A DNA stretch of 64,000 nt, taken from JAGOPB01 sp964606295 (GTDB lineage Bacteria > Patescibacteriota > Minisyncoccia > Phycocordibacterales > UBA9973). Under the pieces are notes generated by a model. It made no database searches. It saw only the letters and a list, made by a program, of their open reading frames with translations, and was not told the origin of the DNA. Of the stretch, positions 41,812 to 49,301 are shown piece after piece. The DNA lies in the NCBI GenBank assembly GCA_964606295.1, contig CAZSFR010000001.1:1-64000 (forward strand), read 5' to 3'. The position numbers were made by a program, and so were the translations under genes. Every line of letters starts with the position of its first letter. Positions within the stretch are counted from its first letter, which is position 1.

Positions 41812-41883
41812 ACTTTTTGTGAGGATTTGTGCCACACTACGCGGGGCTGTTATACTACAAATTAGTATATAAAAATCAAATTC

Positions 41884-42270
41884 ATGCCTGAATTTCAACC
41901 TGACAACTCGCTACATTTTTCTCCGGCGCTGGAAGTAGCACCTGCGCTTCCGACTAACGTCATGTTTTTTGGACAACTTCAATCTGCGAATCAAGTAGAT
42001 AGAAAAATTACACAGTGCACATTTAAAGTTGTTCAAGGTAGCAAGGACAAAAGCTCTTATTGTATTCAGGTTCACATTGAAAACGAAAAGACTCCTTTTG
42101 CGGTGAAGGACAGAATGTTTCTTACCGCTGAGCATTAGGGTAAGAATGTGCGATTGAAATCCGAGGTGGTCAATTCTTACAGTCCGTTCTTCACTGGCAC
42201 CACATCTCATTTTGAAGGAGACATGGGTGTAAAAATACTCACTTTTTACCAAATAAAAATAGACGCATAA
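41884..42270 (+). pseudogene. Hypothetical ORF interrupted by an in-frame TAG
   Basis: The frame from ATG 41884 gives 84 aa (MPEFQPDNSLHFSPALEV... to RMFLTAEH) and a TAG at 42136. The same frame then stays open for 43 more codons (KNVRLKSEVVNSYSPFF, MGVKILTFYQIKIDA) to a TAA at 42268. The second part reads like protein, so the gene is either a recent nonsense pseudogene or two separate pieces. Possible -10 TTATACT near 41850. No family recognised. Confidence 0.45.
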
Positions 42271-42315
42271 ACTAAAATAAAATTTCGCAATTTGCTCAAT
42301 TATACGAGGGAATTT

Positions 42316-43710
42316 TTATTGCTTTTTTCGTAGATCAATACCCAACTCTCGGAGTTGCTTTTCTGGAATTTCAGACGGAGAGCCCATCATAAGGTCCTTG
42401 CCTTCTCCAGTTTTTGGGAATGCGATTACCTCGCGAATGTTTGGTTCGTTTTGAAGAATCATGACAATGCGATCTATACCCGGTGCAAACCCACCGTGTG
42501 GCGGTGCGCCGTAGGTGAATGCTTCGAGCATGTGACCAAATTTCATCTGCTGTGTTTCTTCTGGTATTTTGAGAAGATCGAATACCTGCTTCTGGATATC
42601 TCGCTCATGGATACGAATGGAACCAGAAGAAAGCTCGTAACCGTTTAACACAAGATCATACGCATTTGCGCGGATGCTGAACATATCTTCTCCACTCATA
42701 AATCTTTCCTTATCTTCTGGTTTAATAGAACAAAATGGATGGTGGACGGCCTGAAGTTCTCCATCATCGGTCTTTTCAAACATTGGAAAATCAAGAATCC
42801 AACAAAACGCAAGTTCGTTCGGATCATTTCTATCCTCGCGCAAATCTGGCTTGTCAGAGCCATGTTTCTCAACACTTTCAGCGTAGGTAAGCCGTGGAAA
42901 CGGAAGTGATGTTATTTTCTTTTCTGGATATAGATTTGTAACAAGCTTGATAAACATTTCTTCCGTATACGCCAGCACATCTTCTTGTTCAACAAATGAC
43001 ATCTCGAAATCGAGTTGTGTGAACTCTGGTTGTCTGTCTCCGCGCGTGTCTTCGTCACGCATACATCGTGCAATTTGGAAGTAACGCTCAAATCCCGCGA
43101 CCATTGAGAGTTGTTTGAACTGTTGTGGAGATTGTGGAAGTGCATAGAATTTTCCATTCTCAAGTCGCGAAGGAACGAGGTATTCGCGTGAACCCTCCGG
43201 TGTTCCCTTCATCAAAATTGGTGTCTCGATTTCAACAAAATCATTTTTGTGCATGTAATCGCGGAAGAAAGTGATGATTTTGTCGCGCATGCGGATGTTC
43301 TTTTGCATTCGTTTACTTCGGAGATCAAGATAACGATATTTGAGTCTAACTTCCTCTCCAACTTCCATCGTGTCACCAGAGGGGTCAAAGGGTGGTGTTT
43401 CAGCCTTGTTCAAAACCTTTATTCCTAATATTTCAAGCTCTATGTCTCCGTTTTGTTTGTCAGCTTGTTTGTTCCGCTCTGGTCGTTCGTTTACCTTGCC
43501 GGTGACCTCTACAACCCACTCTGGTCGTAGCGTCTTTCCTACTTCCATAGCCTCCGTGCTGTTTGGAAGGATCACACCTTGGACATAGCCTGACATATCT
43601 CGAAAATCGAGAAATATCATTTTCCCTTGGTCGCGACGCACGTCCACCCAGCCCATGATCGTCACCTCTTCTCCTTTTTTCGCACTCAAGTCTCGTATGT
43701 ATGTTCTCAT
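42316..43710 (-). CDS. aspS: Aspartyl-tRNA synthetase, lacking the GAD domain
   Basis: 464 aa class II synthetase. N-terminal OB fold (MRTYIRDLSAKKGEEVTIMGWV shortened to VTIMGWVDVRRDQGKMIFLDFRD region), motif 1 and 2 (FVEIETPILMKGTPEG; FQIARCMRDEDTRGDRQPEFTQLD) and motif 3 (GGFAPGIDRIVMIL). Bacterial AspRS has a roughly 130-residue GAD insertion between KPDLR and the FPMFE segment; here HGSDKPDLREDRNDPNE leads straight to FCWILDFPMFE. Start at 43710, directly after the T-box leader. Because gatB is present it may also charge tRNA-Asn. Confidence 0.94.
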   Translation of the reverse strand: MRTYIRDLSAKKGEEVTIMGWVDVRRDQGKMIFLDFRDMSGYVQGVILPNSTEAMEVGKTLRPEWVVEVTGKVNERPERNKQADKQNGDIELEILGIKVLNKAETPPFDPSGDTMEVGEEVRLKYRYLDLRSKRMQKNIRMRDKIITFFRDYMHKNDFVEIETPILMKGTPEGSREYLVPSRLENGKFYALPQSPQQFKQLSMVAGFERYFQIARCMRDEDTRGDRQPEFTQLDFEMSFVEQEDVLAYTEEMFIKLVTNLYPEKKITSLPFPRLTYAESVEKHGSDKPDLREDRNDPNELAFCWILDFPMFEKTDDGELQAVHHPFCSIKPEDKERFMSGEDMFSIRANAYDLVLNGYELSSGSIRIHERDIQKQVFDLLKIPEETQQMKFGHMLEAFTYGAPPHGGFAPGIDRIVMILQNEPNIREVIAFPKTGEGKDLMMGSPSEIPEKQLRELGIDLRKKQ

Positions 43711-43913
43711 ATATGTGTAGCCGGGAAACAAAAATCGCCTCCACGAACTATGAATTATTTCATAATTACGCAGGGGCGATTCTTGCGAAACGCGGTGCCA
43801 CCCTACTTTGTTCTCCTCAATCCGACCGATTGCAAGAACCTCATTGTATGTACTACAAGCTATCACTTATAAGCTGTATTTGTTCCTCCCCTTTTGTCAA
43901 AAGGATCAAAGGT
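43711..43913 (-). promoter_or_regulatory. T-box riboswitch leader of aspS
   Basis: About 200-nt leader. The conserved T-box AGGGTGGCACCGCG is at 43804-43791. Before it is a Stem III-like hairpin (43839-43810: GTTCT/AGAAC plus CAATC/GATTG). After it is a terminator whose arms are AATCGCC (43781-43775) and GGCGATT (43739-43733) followed by T5. A promoter with extended -10 TGGTATAGT (TATAGT at 43925-43920) precedes it. Uncharged tRNA should stabilise the antiterminator and switch on aspS. Stem I is short; Asp specifier candidates are GAT at 43864-43862 and a GAC in the loop of CCTTTTGACAAAAGG further 5'. Confidence 0.85.
43728..43783 (-). terminator. T-box-controlled terminator of the aspS leader
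   Basis: Long hairpin closed by AATCGCC/GGCGATT, with inner pairing TTATGA/TCATAG, followed by TTTTTG and 17 nt before the aspS ATG. Confidence 0.75.
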
Positions 43914-43940
43914 AACAACACTATACCACAGCTTTTCAAA

Positions 43941-43972
43941 TAAAAAAACCGGTAGAAATATTCCACCGGTTT
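43941..43972 (-). terminator. Terminator of the DUF3050-like gene
   Basis: AAACCGGT and ACCGGTTT arms with an 11-nt loop and a run of seven T on the minus strand. It separates this gene from the aspS leader. Confidence 0.88.
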
Positions 43973-43989
43973 GGACCTTGCAAGCGTAC

Positions 43990-44679
43990 TTATGAAATAA
44001 GACTTTTGGAAGATGCGCCTATGGCAATATCCAAAGGATACATAGATGATAGAACTACATTATTCATTTCTTCCATGATTTCCGAAGTATATTCTTCCGA
44101 TTCAGCTATAATTTGCTCAACCGATTCTTGCATCCAAATCGCATGTTCATCGGCATCTACTTCAATATGTTCATCGATGTAGTTCATGATTGCTTTTGGA
44201 TAGTGATCGAGTACGGCCGGTCGAATTACCTGAAGCATTTTTGGGAATATATGCTCTGTGGCAAGCATGAAACCTGCTTTTTGCGGTTCAGTTGCCTTCT
44301 TCAGCATAAGATTTTCCTGCTGAGCGCGCTTTGTCGCATCCCTGTAGATTGGATCGTTCATATCGATTTTAAGACAGATACTTTCGATAAAGTCATCAAG
44401 AAGCACCATGTGCGCACTACCTCCGCTATATCCTGTCTCACATGCAAGATTGTCAGAGAGCGCTTGTATAAAGCGTTTATTTCTGGCACGTTTGAGCATG
44501 TACCTGAGTCCCGATACCCACCATACACCGTCGGCATAGAGACACTTGATGATCATATCAAGGCCGGCTTTGGAAAGCGTTCGCGCGCTTATCTCATGGT
44601 TAATACGATGGTCCGCCAAACTTTGTTCAGCCGCTACCAGAATTTGCATTACTGCAATCATTGATTCATTTTTTTTCAT
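43990..44679 (-). CDS. DUF3050-like heme-oxygenase-fold protein
   Basis: 229 aa, all-helical, no signal peptide. ACETGYSGGSAHMVLLDDFIES and YIDEHIEVDADEHAIWMQESVEQI (each shown whole up to 24 residues, key residues: E/H in CETGYSGGSAH and the EHIEVDADEH motif) resemble DUF3050 (..HIELDGDEHG..). The spacing of Glu, Asp and His is that of heme-oxygenase-like diiron oxidases, so a metal-dependent oxidase or a related helical enzyme is inferred. Overlaps the preceding small membrane gene by 14 nt. Confidence 0.62.
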   Translation of the reverse strand: MKKNESMIAVMQILVAAEQSLADHRINHEISARTLSKAGLDMIIKCLYADGVWWVSGLRYMLKRARNKRFIQALSDNLACETGYSGGSAHMVLLDDFIESICLKIDMNDPIYRDATKRAQQENLMLKKATEPQKAGFMLATEHIFPKMLQVIRPAVLDHYPKAIMNYIDEHIEVDADEHAIWMQESVEQIIAESEEYTSEIMEEMNNVVLSSMYPLDIAIGASSKSLIS

Positions 44680-44872
44680 TTTTGTTATTTAGTGAATGTA
44701 CTATAAAAAAAATTTTGTGCATCATGATAAGAAGAATTGCTGTTGATCCTAGAATTACAACTGCAAGAAATATATCAGATCGACATAGTGAAAAAATTGA
44801 TTGAAGAATAGTCAGAATCAGTAGCCCTAGTACTATGAATAGAGATACTTTTTGAGTTAAAGTCTTTTTCAT
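44666..44872 (-). CDS. Small membrane protein, 68 aa
   Basis: Two hydrophobic helices (about residues 10-27 and 33-55) and a Lys/Asn-rich tail. The 3' end overlaps the DUF3050-like gene by 14 nt, so translation is coupled. No family recognised. A candidate attenuator lies about 110-190 nt upstream. Confidence 0.6.
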   Translation of the reverse strand: MKKTLTQKVSLFIVLGLLILTILQSIFSLCRSDIFLAVVILGSTAILLIMMHKIFFIVHSLNNKNEKK

Positions 44873-45162
44873 ATCATTATTTATAATTTTTTAAAGAATA
44901 TTTCTAAATCCATCAGGACTTTGAGGCGAGCGCTATCCGTTCTGATCAGTGCCCACCTGTAAGGCCACATGGTACAAACAAAAAACCGGCTGATTGGCCG
45001 ATTGCTTCAATGAGAAGTGTATACTACGTCAAAAGACGCTCCGGCCAATGAATCTGAGCCACCATGATAAATTATTTAGTATTTTCCCGTTTTCTTTCAT
45101 ATGTAGCAGTGTACTAGTACGGTGGTAAATGGTCAAGCAGGTTCGCTAAAATGTGTGGATAA
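44873..45162 (-). promoter_or_regulatory. Long leader region with 13-codon ORF and alternative hairpins
   Basis: 290 nt without a normal gene. On the minus strand an ATG at 45065 begins MVAQIHWPERLLT and TAG at 45024. The codons for HWP contain ATTGGCCG, which can pair with CGGCCAAT (45000-44993). The latter is also the left part of a CGGC/GCCG hairpin followed by T6 (44981-45002). The two structures exclude each other, as in attenuators. Whether it is regulated is inference. Confidence 0.4.
44981..45002 (-). terminator. Candidate attenuator hairpin
   Basis: ATCGGC, loop CAATCA, GCCGGT, then T5 on the minus strand; about 110 nt upstream of the 68-aa membrane protein gene. Confidence 0.55.
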
Positions 45163-45191
45163 CTAAAAAACTGCCTATTTAGCAGTTTTTT
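45163..45191. terminator. Terminator after the TrpR-like gene
   Basis: AAAAAACTGC, 7-nt loop CTATTTA, GCAGTTTTTT; overlaps the last codons of the minus-strand regulator gene. Confidence 0.85.
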
Positions 45192-45465
45192 TGAATATCT
45201 TTGAGAAGGAACCGTGTGGGTCGTCAAGTTCCTTTACTCCCCTTTCCACCGTTGCAACACCTACGCCAAGAGAGCGCGAGATGTAGCGATGCGTTTTCCC
45301 TTGCGCAAGCATTTTGACGATTTGAATACGGATGATCATTTCGCGATATTCGTTCTCAGTTAGTAAGTCCTTAAGGAATTCATCCAACTCGTTAGCAGAT
45401 TTCATTTTTTTGAAAAGTGCTATTAATTCGTTATGCCACTCTTTTTTCATGGTCTTTTTGCGCAT
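45175..45465 (-). CDS. TrpR/YerC-YecD family DNA-binding protein
   Basis: 96 aa. Helical protein with LKDLLTENEYREMIIRIQIVKML and the helix-turn-helix THRYISRSLGVGVATVERGVKEL. The YerC/YecD branch of the TrpR superfamily; ligand unknown. The start at 45465 follows the upstream stop by 1 nt. The gene sits between trpS and the attenuator-like leader, so a link to tryptophan is possible but not shown. Confidence 0.85.
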   Translation of the reverse strand: MRKKTMKKEWHNELIALFKKMKSANELDEFLKDLLTENEYREMIIRIQIVKMLAQGKTHRYISRSLGVGVATVERGVKELDDPHGSFSKIFKKTAK

Positions 45466-45466
45466 A

Positions 45467-45676
45467 TTAGTGGCTGTGCATGCTTTCGAATGCGTTGCAG
45501 ATAGGTCCAAAAGGGAGAGAGATTGCTATCAAGAATATTTCGAGTGGTTTGGTGTAAGGATGATTTTTCTTGCGCAGATATTCAATGCATTTCTCTAGAC
45601 CCAAGTGAATGGCAAAAAAGACAGCAACGATGATGCCGAGAATGAGTTTGATGATGAACATAATAACTTCTCCCAT
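45467..45676 (-). CDS. Small membrane protein, 69 aa
   Basis: N-terminal helix (FIIKLILGIIVAVFFAIHLGL) and a second hydrophobic segment (LEIFLIAISLPFGPI). C-terminus is His/Glu-rich (CNAFESMHSH). TATAAT lies 9 nt before the first ATG; an alternative ATG at 45661 would give 64 aa. First gene of the unit ending in the TrpR-like gene, 1 nt apart. Function unknown. Confidence 0.6.
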   Translation of the reverse strand: MGEVIMFIIKLILGIIVAVFFAIHLGLEKCIEYLRKKNHPYTKPLEIFLIAISLPFGPICNAFESMHSH

Positions 45677-45702
45677 AATTTTGATATTATACCATATACA
45701 AA

Positions 45703-46659
45703 CTAATTGTCAATCAACGAAACGCCGACTGCATTTCTGACCTTCACCATCTTCTCCTCTGCGAGTACTTTTGCTATCGCACTTCCATCATTGAGTATTT
45801 TGATAATAGCTTTTTTGTCGTTGAGCAACTCCTCCCGTCTTTGTCGTATTGGAGAAATAAACACGTCGATGTCTTCTATCAAAGCCTCTTTGAGAATTTT
45901 GTACTTCCCTTTGTTTTCTTCATACAAAGATTTCAATTCACTTTCGGATTTGAAAAGTTTATGAATTGCATAAACATTTGTCGGAACATCAGTTTCTGAA
46001 TCTGTGACGATACTCATAACAGCCTTCTCTATTTCTTCACGAGTTGCAAAAAGTTCTATTGTGTTCCTGTAGCTCTTTGACATCTTTCTCCCATCAATAC
46101 CTGGAACTATTGCGACGTTTTCGATGATGAGAGCTTCGGGTAGTTTGAAAAGCTCAGTGTAGGTGCTGTTGAATTTTCCAGCGGTGTCACGAGTAATTTC
46201 AATATGTTGCTTTTGGTCTTGTCCTACTGGAACTATTTCTGGATCATACAGCAAAATGTCAGAGGCCATAAGCATCGGGTAGTTGAATGTTCCGACACTG
46301 ATATCCTTGTTCTTTGCTTCTGCATCTTTAAACGCGTGTGCCCGCATAAGATACGGCATCGACGTTATGGTGTCAAAAATCCATGCGAGCTCAGTATGCT
46401 CGCTCACTTGTGATTGCTGAAATATCGTCACCTTGGCAGGATCGAGTCCGATAGCGAGGTAATCAATGGCAGTGTTGAGGATATTCTCTCGTAACTCTTC
46501 TCTCGAGTTGACTGAGTGAAGTGCATGATAGTCAGCAATCATAAAGTAACACTCGTATTTGTCTTGCAAATCAACAAATTGCTTTAGTGCGCCGAAATAA
46601 TTTCCAATATGGAGCCGTCCGCTTGGTTGTATTCCCGATAGTAATCTTTTGTGTAACAT
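45703..46659 (-). CDS. trpS: Tryptophanyl-tRNA synthetase
   Basis: 318 aa class I synthetase. SGIQPSGRLHIGNYFGALKQ with the HIGH motif (HIGN), MLMASDILLYDPEIVPVGQDQKQH reduced to SDILLYD..PVGQDQ, and GRKMSKSYRNTI (KMSKS, about residue 196). Normal bacterial length. The ATG is preceded by TATACT at 7 nt. Transcribed alone toward the small membrane and TrpR-like genes. Confidence 0.96.
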   Translation of the reverse strand: MLHKRLLSGIQPSGRLHIGNYFGALKQFVDLQDKYECYFMIADYHALHSVNSREELRENILNTAIDYLAIGLDPAKVTIFQQSQVSEHTELAWIFDTITSMPYLMRAHAFKDAEAKNKDISVGTFNYPMLMASDILLYDPEIVPVGQDQKQHIEITRDTAGKFNSTYTELFKLPEALIIENVAIVPGIDGRKMSKSYRNTIELFATREEIEKAVMSIVTDSETDVPTNVYAIHKLFKSESELKSLYEENKGKYKILKEALIEDIDVFISPIRQRREELLNDKKAIIKILNDGSAIAKVLAEEKMVKVRNAVGVSLIDN

Positions 46660-46666
46660 AACCTAA

Positions 46667-46672
46667 AGTATA
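46667..46672 (-). promoter_or_regulatory. -10 element of trpS
   Basis: TATACT on the minus strand, 7 nt before the trpS ATG. Confidence 0.6.
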
Positions 46673-46765
46673 CCAAAATGCGCTTTATTTTTAAAGGTGA
46701 AATTTATTCACATGTTACAAACACATTTGAGTGTATTAGAGCTTTGAGAGGACTGTTTGGACTGG

Positions 46766-46771
46766 TACAAT
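46766..46771 (+). promoter_or_regulatory. -10 element of dnaB
   Basis: TACAAT, 7 nt before the ATG at 46779; TTGAGA about 16 bp further upstream is a fair -35. Confidence 0.6.
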
Positions 46772-46778
46772 CAGACCT

Positions 46779-48173
46779 ATGAAAGAAAAAGAAGTACACG
46801 GACGTATTCCCCCGCAAGATCTTGATGCCGAAAAGGCTGTATTGGGAGCTATCATGCTTCGTCCCGAATCTTTGTTTGAGGTTGACGATGTACTTTCTCA
46901 GGACATTTTCTACAGCGACAGACATAAAGCTATTTTCAAAGCAATGGAAACACTTTCAGCAAAAAGTGAACCAATCGACTTGCTTTCTGTGTCTGCAAAA
47001 CTCAAAGAAGATAAATCGTTAGAGAGGATAGGTGGTGCGACATACCTTACTGAAATCGTACAGTCGGTTCCTTCAAGCGCAAACATACGTTTTTATGCAG
47101 ATCACATCTACCACAAATTCCAGCTAAGGAATCTCATTACTGCATCTGATGCAATCTCTCAGCTTGCATACGCGGAAGATGGAACTGAAATATCAGAAGT
47201 ACTTGATAATGCAGAGAAAAGAATCTTTTCAATTACTGGACTTATAAAGGGAAACGGCGGAACATCTTTCAAAGACACACTCAAAAGTACTTGGGAAGAA
47301 CTCGAGAAGCTCCAAGAAAGTGACGGAGCAATGCGTGGTGTACCAACCGGCTATCACGATTTGGATTTGAAGCTATCAGGACTTCAAAAATCTGATCTCA
47401 TTATTTTAGCTGCACGTCCTTCTATGGGTAAGACGACACTTGCGCTTGATATTGCAAGACACGCTGCTGTACGTGAAAATGTCCCCGTTGTTGTATTCTC
47501 TCTCGAAATGAGTTCATCTCAACTCGTTACCCGTATGCTTGCGACGGAAGCTCGCGTTGATGCATGGAAACTTCGCACAGGTAAGCTAGATAACAGCGAT
47601 GATTTCCTTCGTATTCGTGACGCTCTCGACCGTTTGTCAAATGCCCCAATATATATTGACGACCAAGCTGCAAATACTGTCAACAAGATGAAATCTTTTG
47701 CTCGGAGAATCAAAAGCGAGCATGGTCTAGGACTTATAGTAGTCGACTATCTCCAGCTCATGGCAACCAACAAAAACCATGATTCCATGGTAAACCAAGT
47801 AACAGAGATATCACGCTCTCTCAAAGCACTGGCACGCGAGCTCGAAGTACCTGTTGTCGCTCTCTCACAGCTTTCTCGTGCAGTTGAAACACGCGGTGGA
47901 CGTCCCAAACTCTCTGACTTGCGTGATTCAGGTTCTATTGAGCAGGACGCTGACATAGTCATGTTCATTCATCGCGACGAAATGGATAGACAGGGAGGTG
48001 GAAATGTCGATGGCGTTACCCAACTCATTGTGGCGAAGCACAGAAATGGCCCAACAGGCGAAGTCGACCTCATGTTCGATTCAGCAACGACCACATTTCA
48101 CAGCGTAGCAAAAAACATAGACGCACCGCAGTATGCACGACGGGGGGCGTCACTTGATGAAGCGTTTGGATAA
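46779..48173 (+). CDS. dnaB: Replicative DNA helicase
   Basis: 464 aa. N-terminal DnaB domain (PPQDLDAEKAVLGAIML), RecA-like domain with ARPSMGKTTLALDIARHAA (Walker A), VVDYLQLM (Walker B), and SRSLKALARELEVPVVALSQLSR plus RKPRLSDLRDSGSIEQDADIV-type segment (here RPKLSDLRDSGSIEQDAD). Unwinds the fork as a hexamer. No intein. Own promoter; recR follows after 12 nt. Confidence 0.97.
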   Translation: MKEKEVHGRIPPQDLDAEKAVLGAIMLRPESLFEVDDVLSQDIFYSDRHKAIFKAMETLSAKSEPIDLLSVSAKLKEDKSLERIGGATYLTEIVQSVPSSANIRFYADHIYHKFQLRNLITASDAISQLAYAEDGTEISEVLDNAEKRIFSITGLIKGNGGTSFKDTLKSTWEELEKLQESDGAMRGVPTGYHDLDLKLSGLQKSDLIILAARPSMGKTTLALDIARHAAVRENVPVVVFSLEMSSSQLVTRMLATEARVDAWKLRTGKLDNSDDFLRIRDALDRLSNAPIYIDDQAANTVNKMKSFARRIKSEHGLGLIVVDYLQLMATNKNHDSMVNQVTEISRSLKALARELEVPVVALSQLSRAVETRGGRPKLSDLRDSGSIEQDADIVMFIHRDEMDRQGGGNVDGVTQLIVAKHRNGPTGEVDLMFDSATTTFHSVAKNIDAPQYARRGASLDEAFG

Positions 48174-48185
48174 CAAATTTATACA

Positions 48186-48791
48186 ATGAATCCTATTGAT
48201 GACTTAGCAAAAGTATTCGCTCAATTCCCAGGAATTGGAGAAAGACAATCGAAACGATTTGTCTATTATTTGTTGCGTCAAAGTTCTCAATCAATAAAGG
48301 ATATTGCGCAAAAAATGGAAATGCTACACAAGAGAATTGCTGAGTGTGTAGAATGCCACCGCTACTTCATCGAACAGAATGCATTGAAGGTCTGCACTAC
48401 ATGCGACGACAGAAAATCTGCGACGACTCTTCTCCTTATTGAAAAGGATGCGGATTATGACTCAATCATGCGTAGTGGTGTATATGACGGATTGTTTTTT
48501 GTTCTCGGTGGACTTATACCAATACTTGAAAAAAATCCAGAAAGACGTGTTCGCTTGGGTGAGTTGAAGTCTAAGCTTCTAAAAGAAAAAATGCAATTGA
48601 AGGAAATAATTTTGGCTATGTCTGCTACACGCGAAGGTGAATACACGGATGAGTATCTGCGAAAATTTGTTTCAGAGATTATTGGCGACGCTATCCCCGT
48701 TCACAGCTTGGGTCGAGGACTTTCGACTGGTACTGAGCTTGAATATTCGGATTCAGAAACTATCATATCTGCTCTTAAGAACAGAGCTTAA
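48186..48791 (+). CDS. recR: Recombination mediator RecR
   Basis: 201 aa. N-terminal HhH (FAQFPGIGERQSKRFVYYLL), four-Cys zinc finger (CVECHRYFIEQNALKVCTTCDD, Cys pairs about residues 57-60 and 72-75) and Toprim domain ending in GRGLSTGTELEYSDSETI. The Toprim start is altered (TTLLLIEKDADYDSIMRSGVYDG for the usual LCVVE..RD). Works with RecO/RecF to load RecA. Cotranscribed with dnaB. Confidence 0.94.
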   Translation: MNPIDDLAKVFAQFPGIGERQSKRFVYYLLRQSSQSIKDIAQKMEMLHKRIAECVECHRYFIEQNALKVCTTCDDRKSATTLLLIEKDADYDSIMRSGVYDGLFFVLGGLIPILEKNPERRVRLGELKSKLLKEKMQLKEIILAMSATREGEYTDEYLRKFVSEIIGDAIPVHSLGRGLSTGTELEYSDSETIISALKNRA

Positions 48792-48889
48792 ACAACCCAA
48801 CTTCTCCACCTAAGCAAGCTCATGGCTATTTTCTGTCAGCACCACGTTCCTCTCAGGTCTATACATAACTCTTAAACTAATAAACAGCA

Positions 48890-48912
48890 AAAAATCCCCG
48901 AAGGGATTTTTA
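48890..48912. terminator. Bidirectional terminator between recR and rplU
   Basis: AAAATCCC, loop CGAA, GGGATTTT with flanking A and T runs; overlaps the rplU stop codon. Confidence 0.8.
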
Positions 48913-49227
48913 TGCAATATTTGTAATTTCTACTTCTGTGAAAGGCTGTCTGTGGCCGTTTCTCTTAAGGTAGCGAGATTTTGCTTTATACTTCGTCACC
49001 AAAACCTTAGCGTGACGTCCTTGCTGTACAACTACTCCAGAAACTGCCTTTCCAGCCAAATCTGATGCTTCAAACGCTGTCTTCTTGCCGTCGTCAACTA
49101 GTAAGACAGAGTCAAAAGTTACTTTGTCTCCTGCCTTCAAATCGCCAGCTAGCTTCTCTATCTTTAGTTTTTGACCTTTTGAGACCTTATATTGCTTGCC
49201 TCCAGTCATAATGATTGCAAATGTCAT
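48910..49227 (-). CDS. rplU: 50S ribosomal protein bL21
   Basis: 105 aa. FAIIMTGGKQYKVSKGQKLKIEKL and the C-terminal KRRKRSRK-type region given here as AKSRYLKRNGHRQPFTEVEI are the L21 signatures. Single-gene unit with its own terminator; the usual partner rpmA is 18 kb away. Confidence 0.95.
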   Translation of the reverse strand: MTFAIIMTGGKQYKVSKGQKLKIEKLAGDLKAGDKVTFDSVLLVDDGKKTAFEASDLAGKAVSGVVVQQGRHAKVLVTKYKAKSRYLKRNGHRQPFTEVEITNIA

Positions 49228-49295
49228 AGCGGTACTACTTTAACTTTTTTTGTTCAAAATGTCAAATATGTATTGAAATATAAAGGATTTTGGAG

Positions 49296-49301
49296 TAAAA
49301 T
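49296..49301 (+). promoter_or_regulatory. -10 element of the corA-like gene
   Basis: TAAAAT, then AGGAGA (6 nt) and ATG at 49308. AGGAGA could also act as a Shine-Dalgarno sequence, so this start is ambiguous as leaderless. Confidence 0.45.

Noticed and set aside
42139..42180. Inverted repeat GTAAGAAT/ATTCTTAC after the 84-aa ORF
   Set aside because: The loop is about 24 nt and no T run follows, so it is not a convincing terminator.
44880..44980. Possible tRNA or small RNA downstream of the attenuator hairpin
   Set aside because: GC-rich stretches do not form an acceptor or T arm and no GTTCGAATC-like T loop is present.
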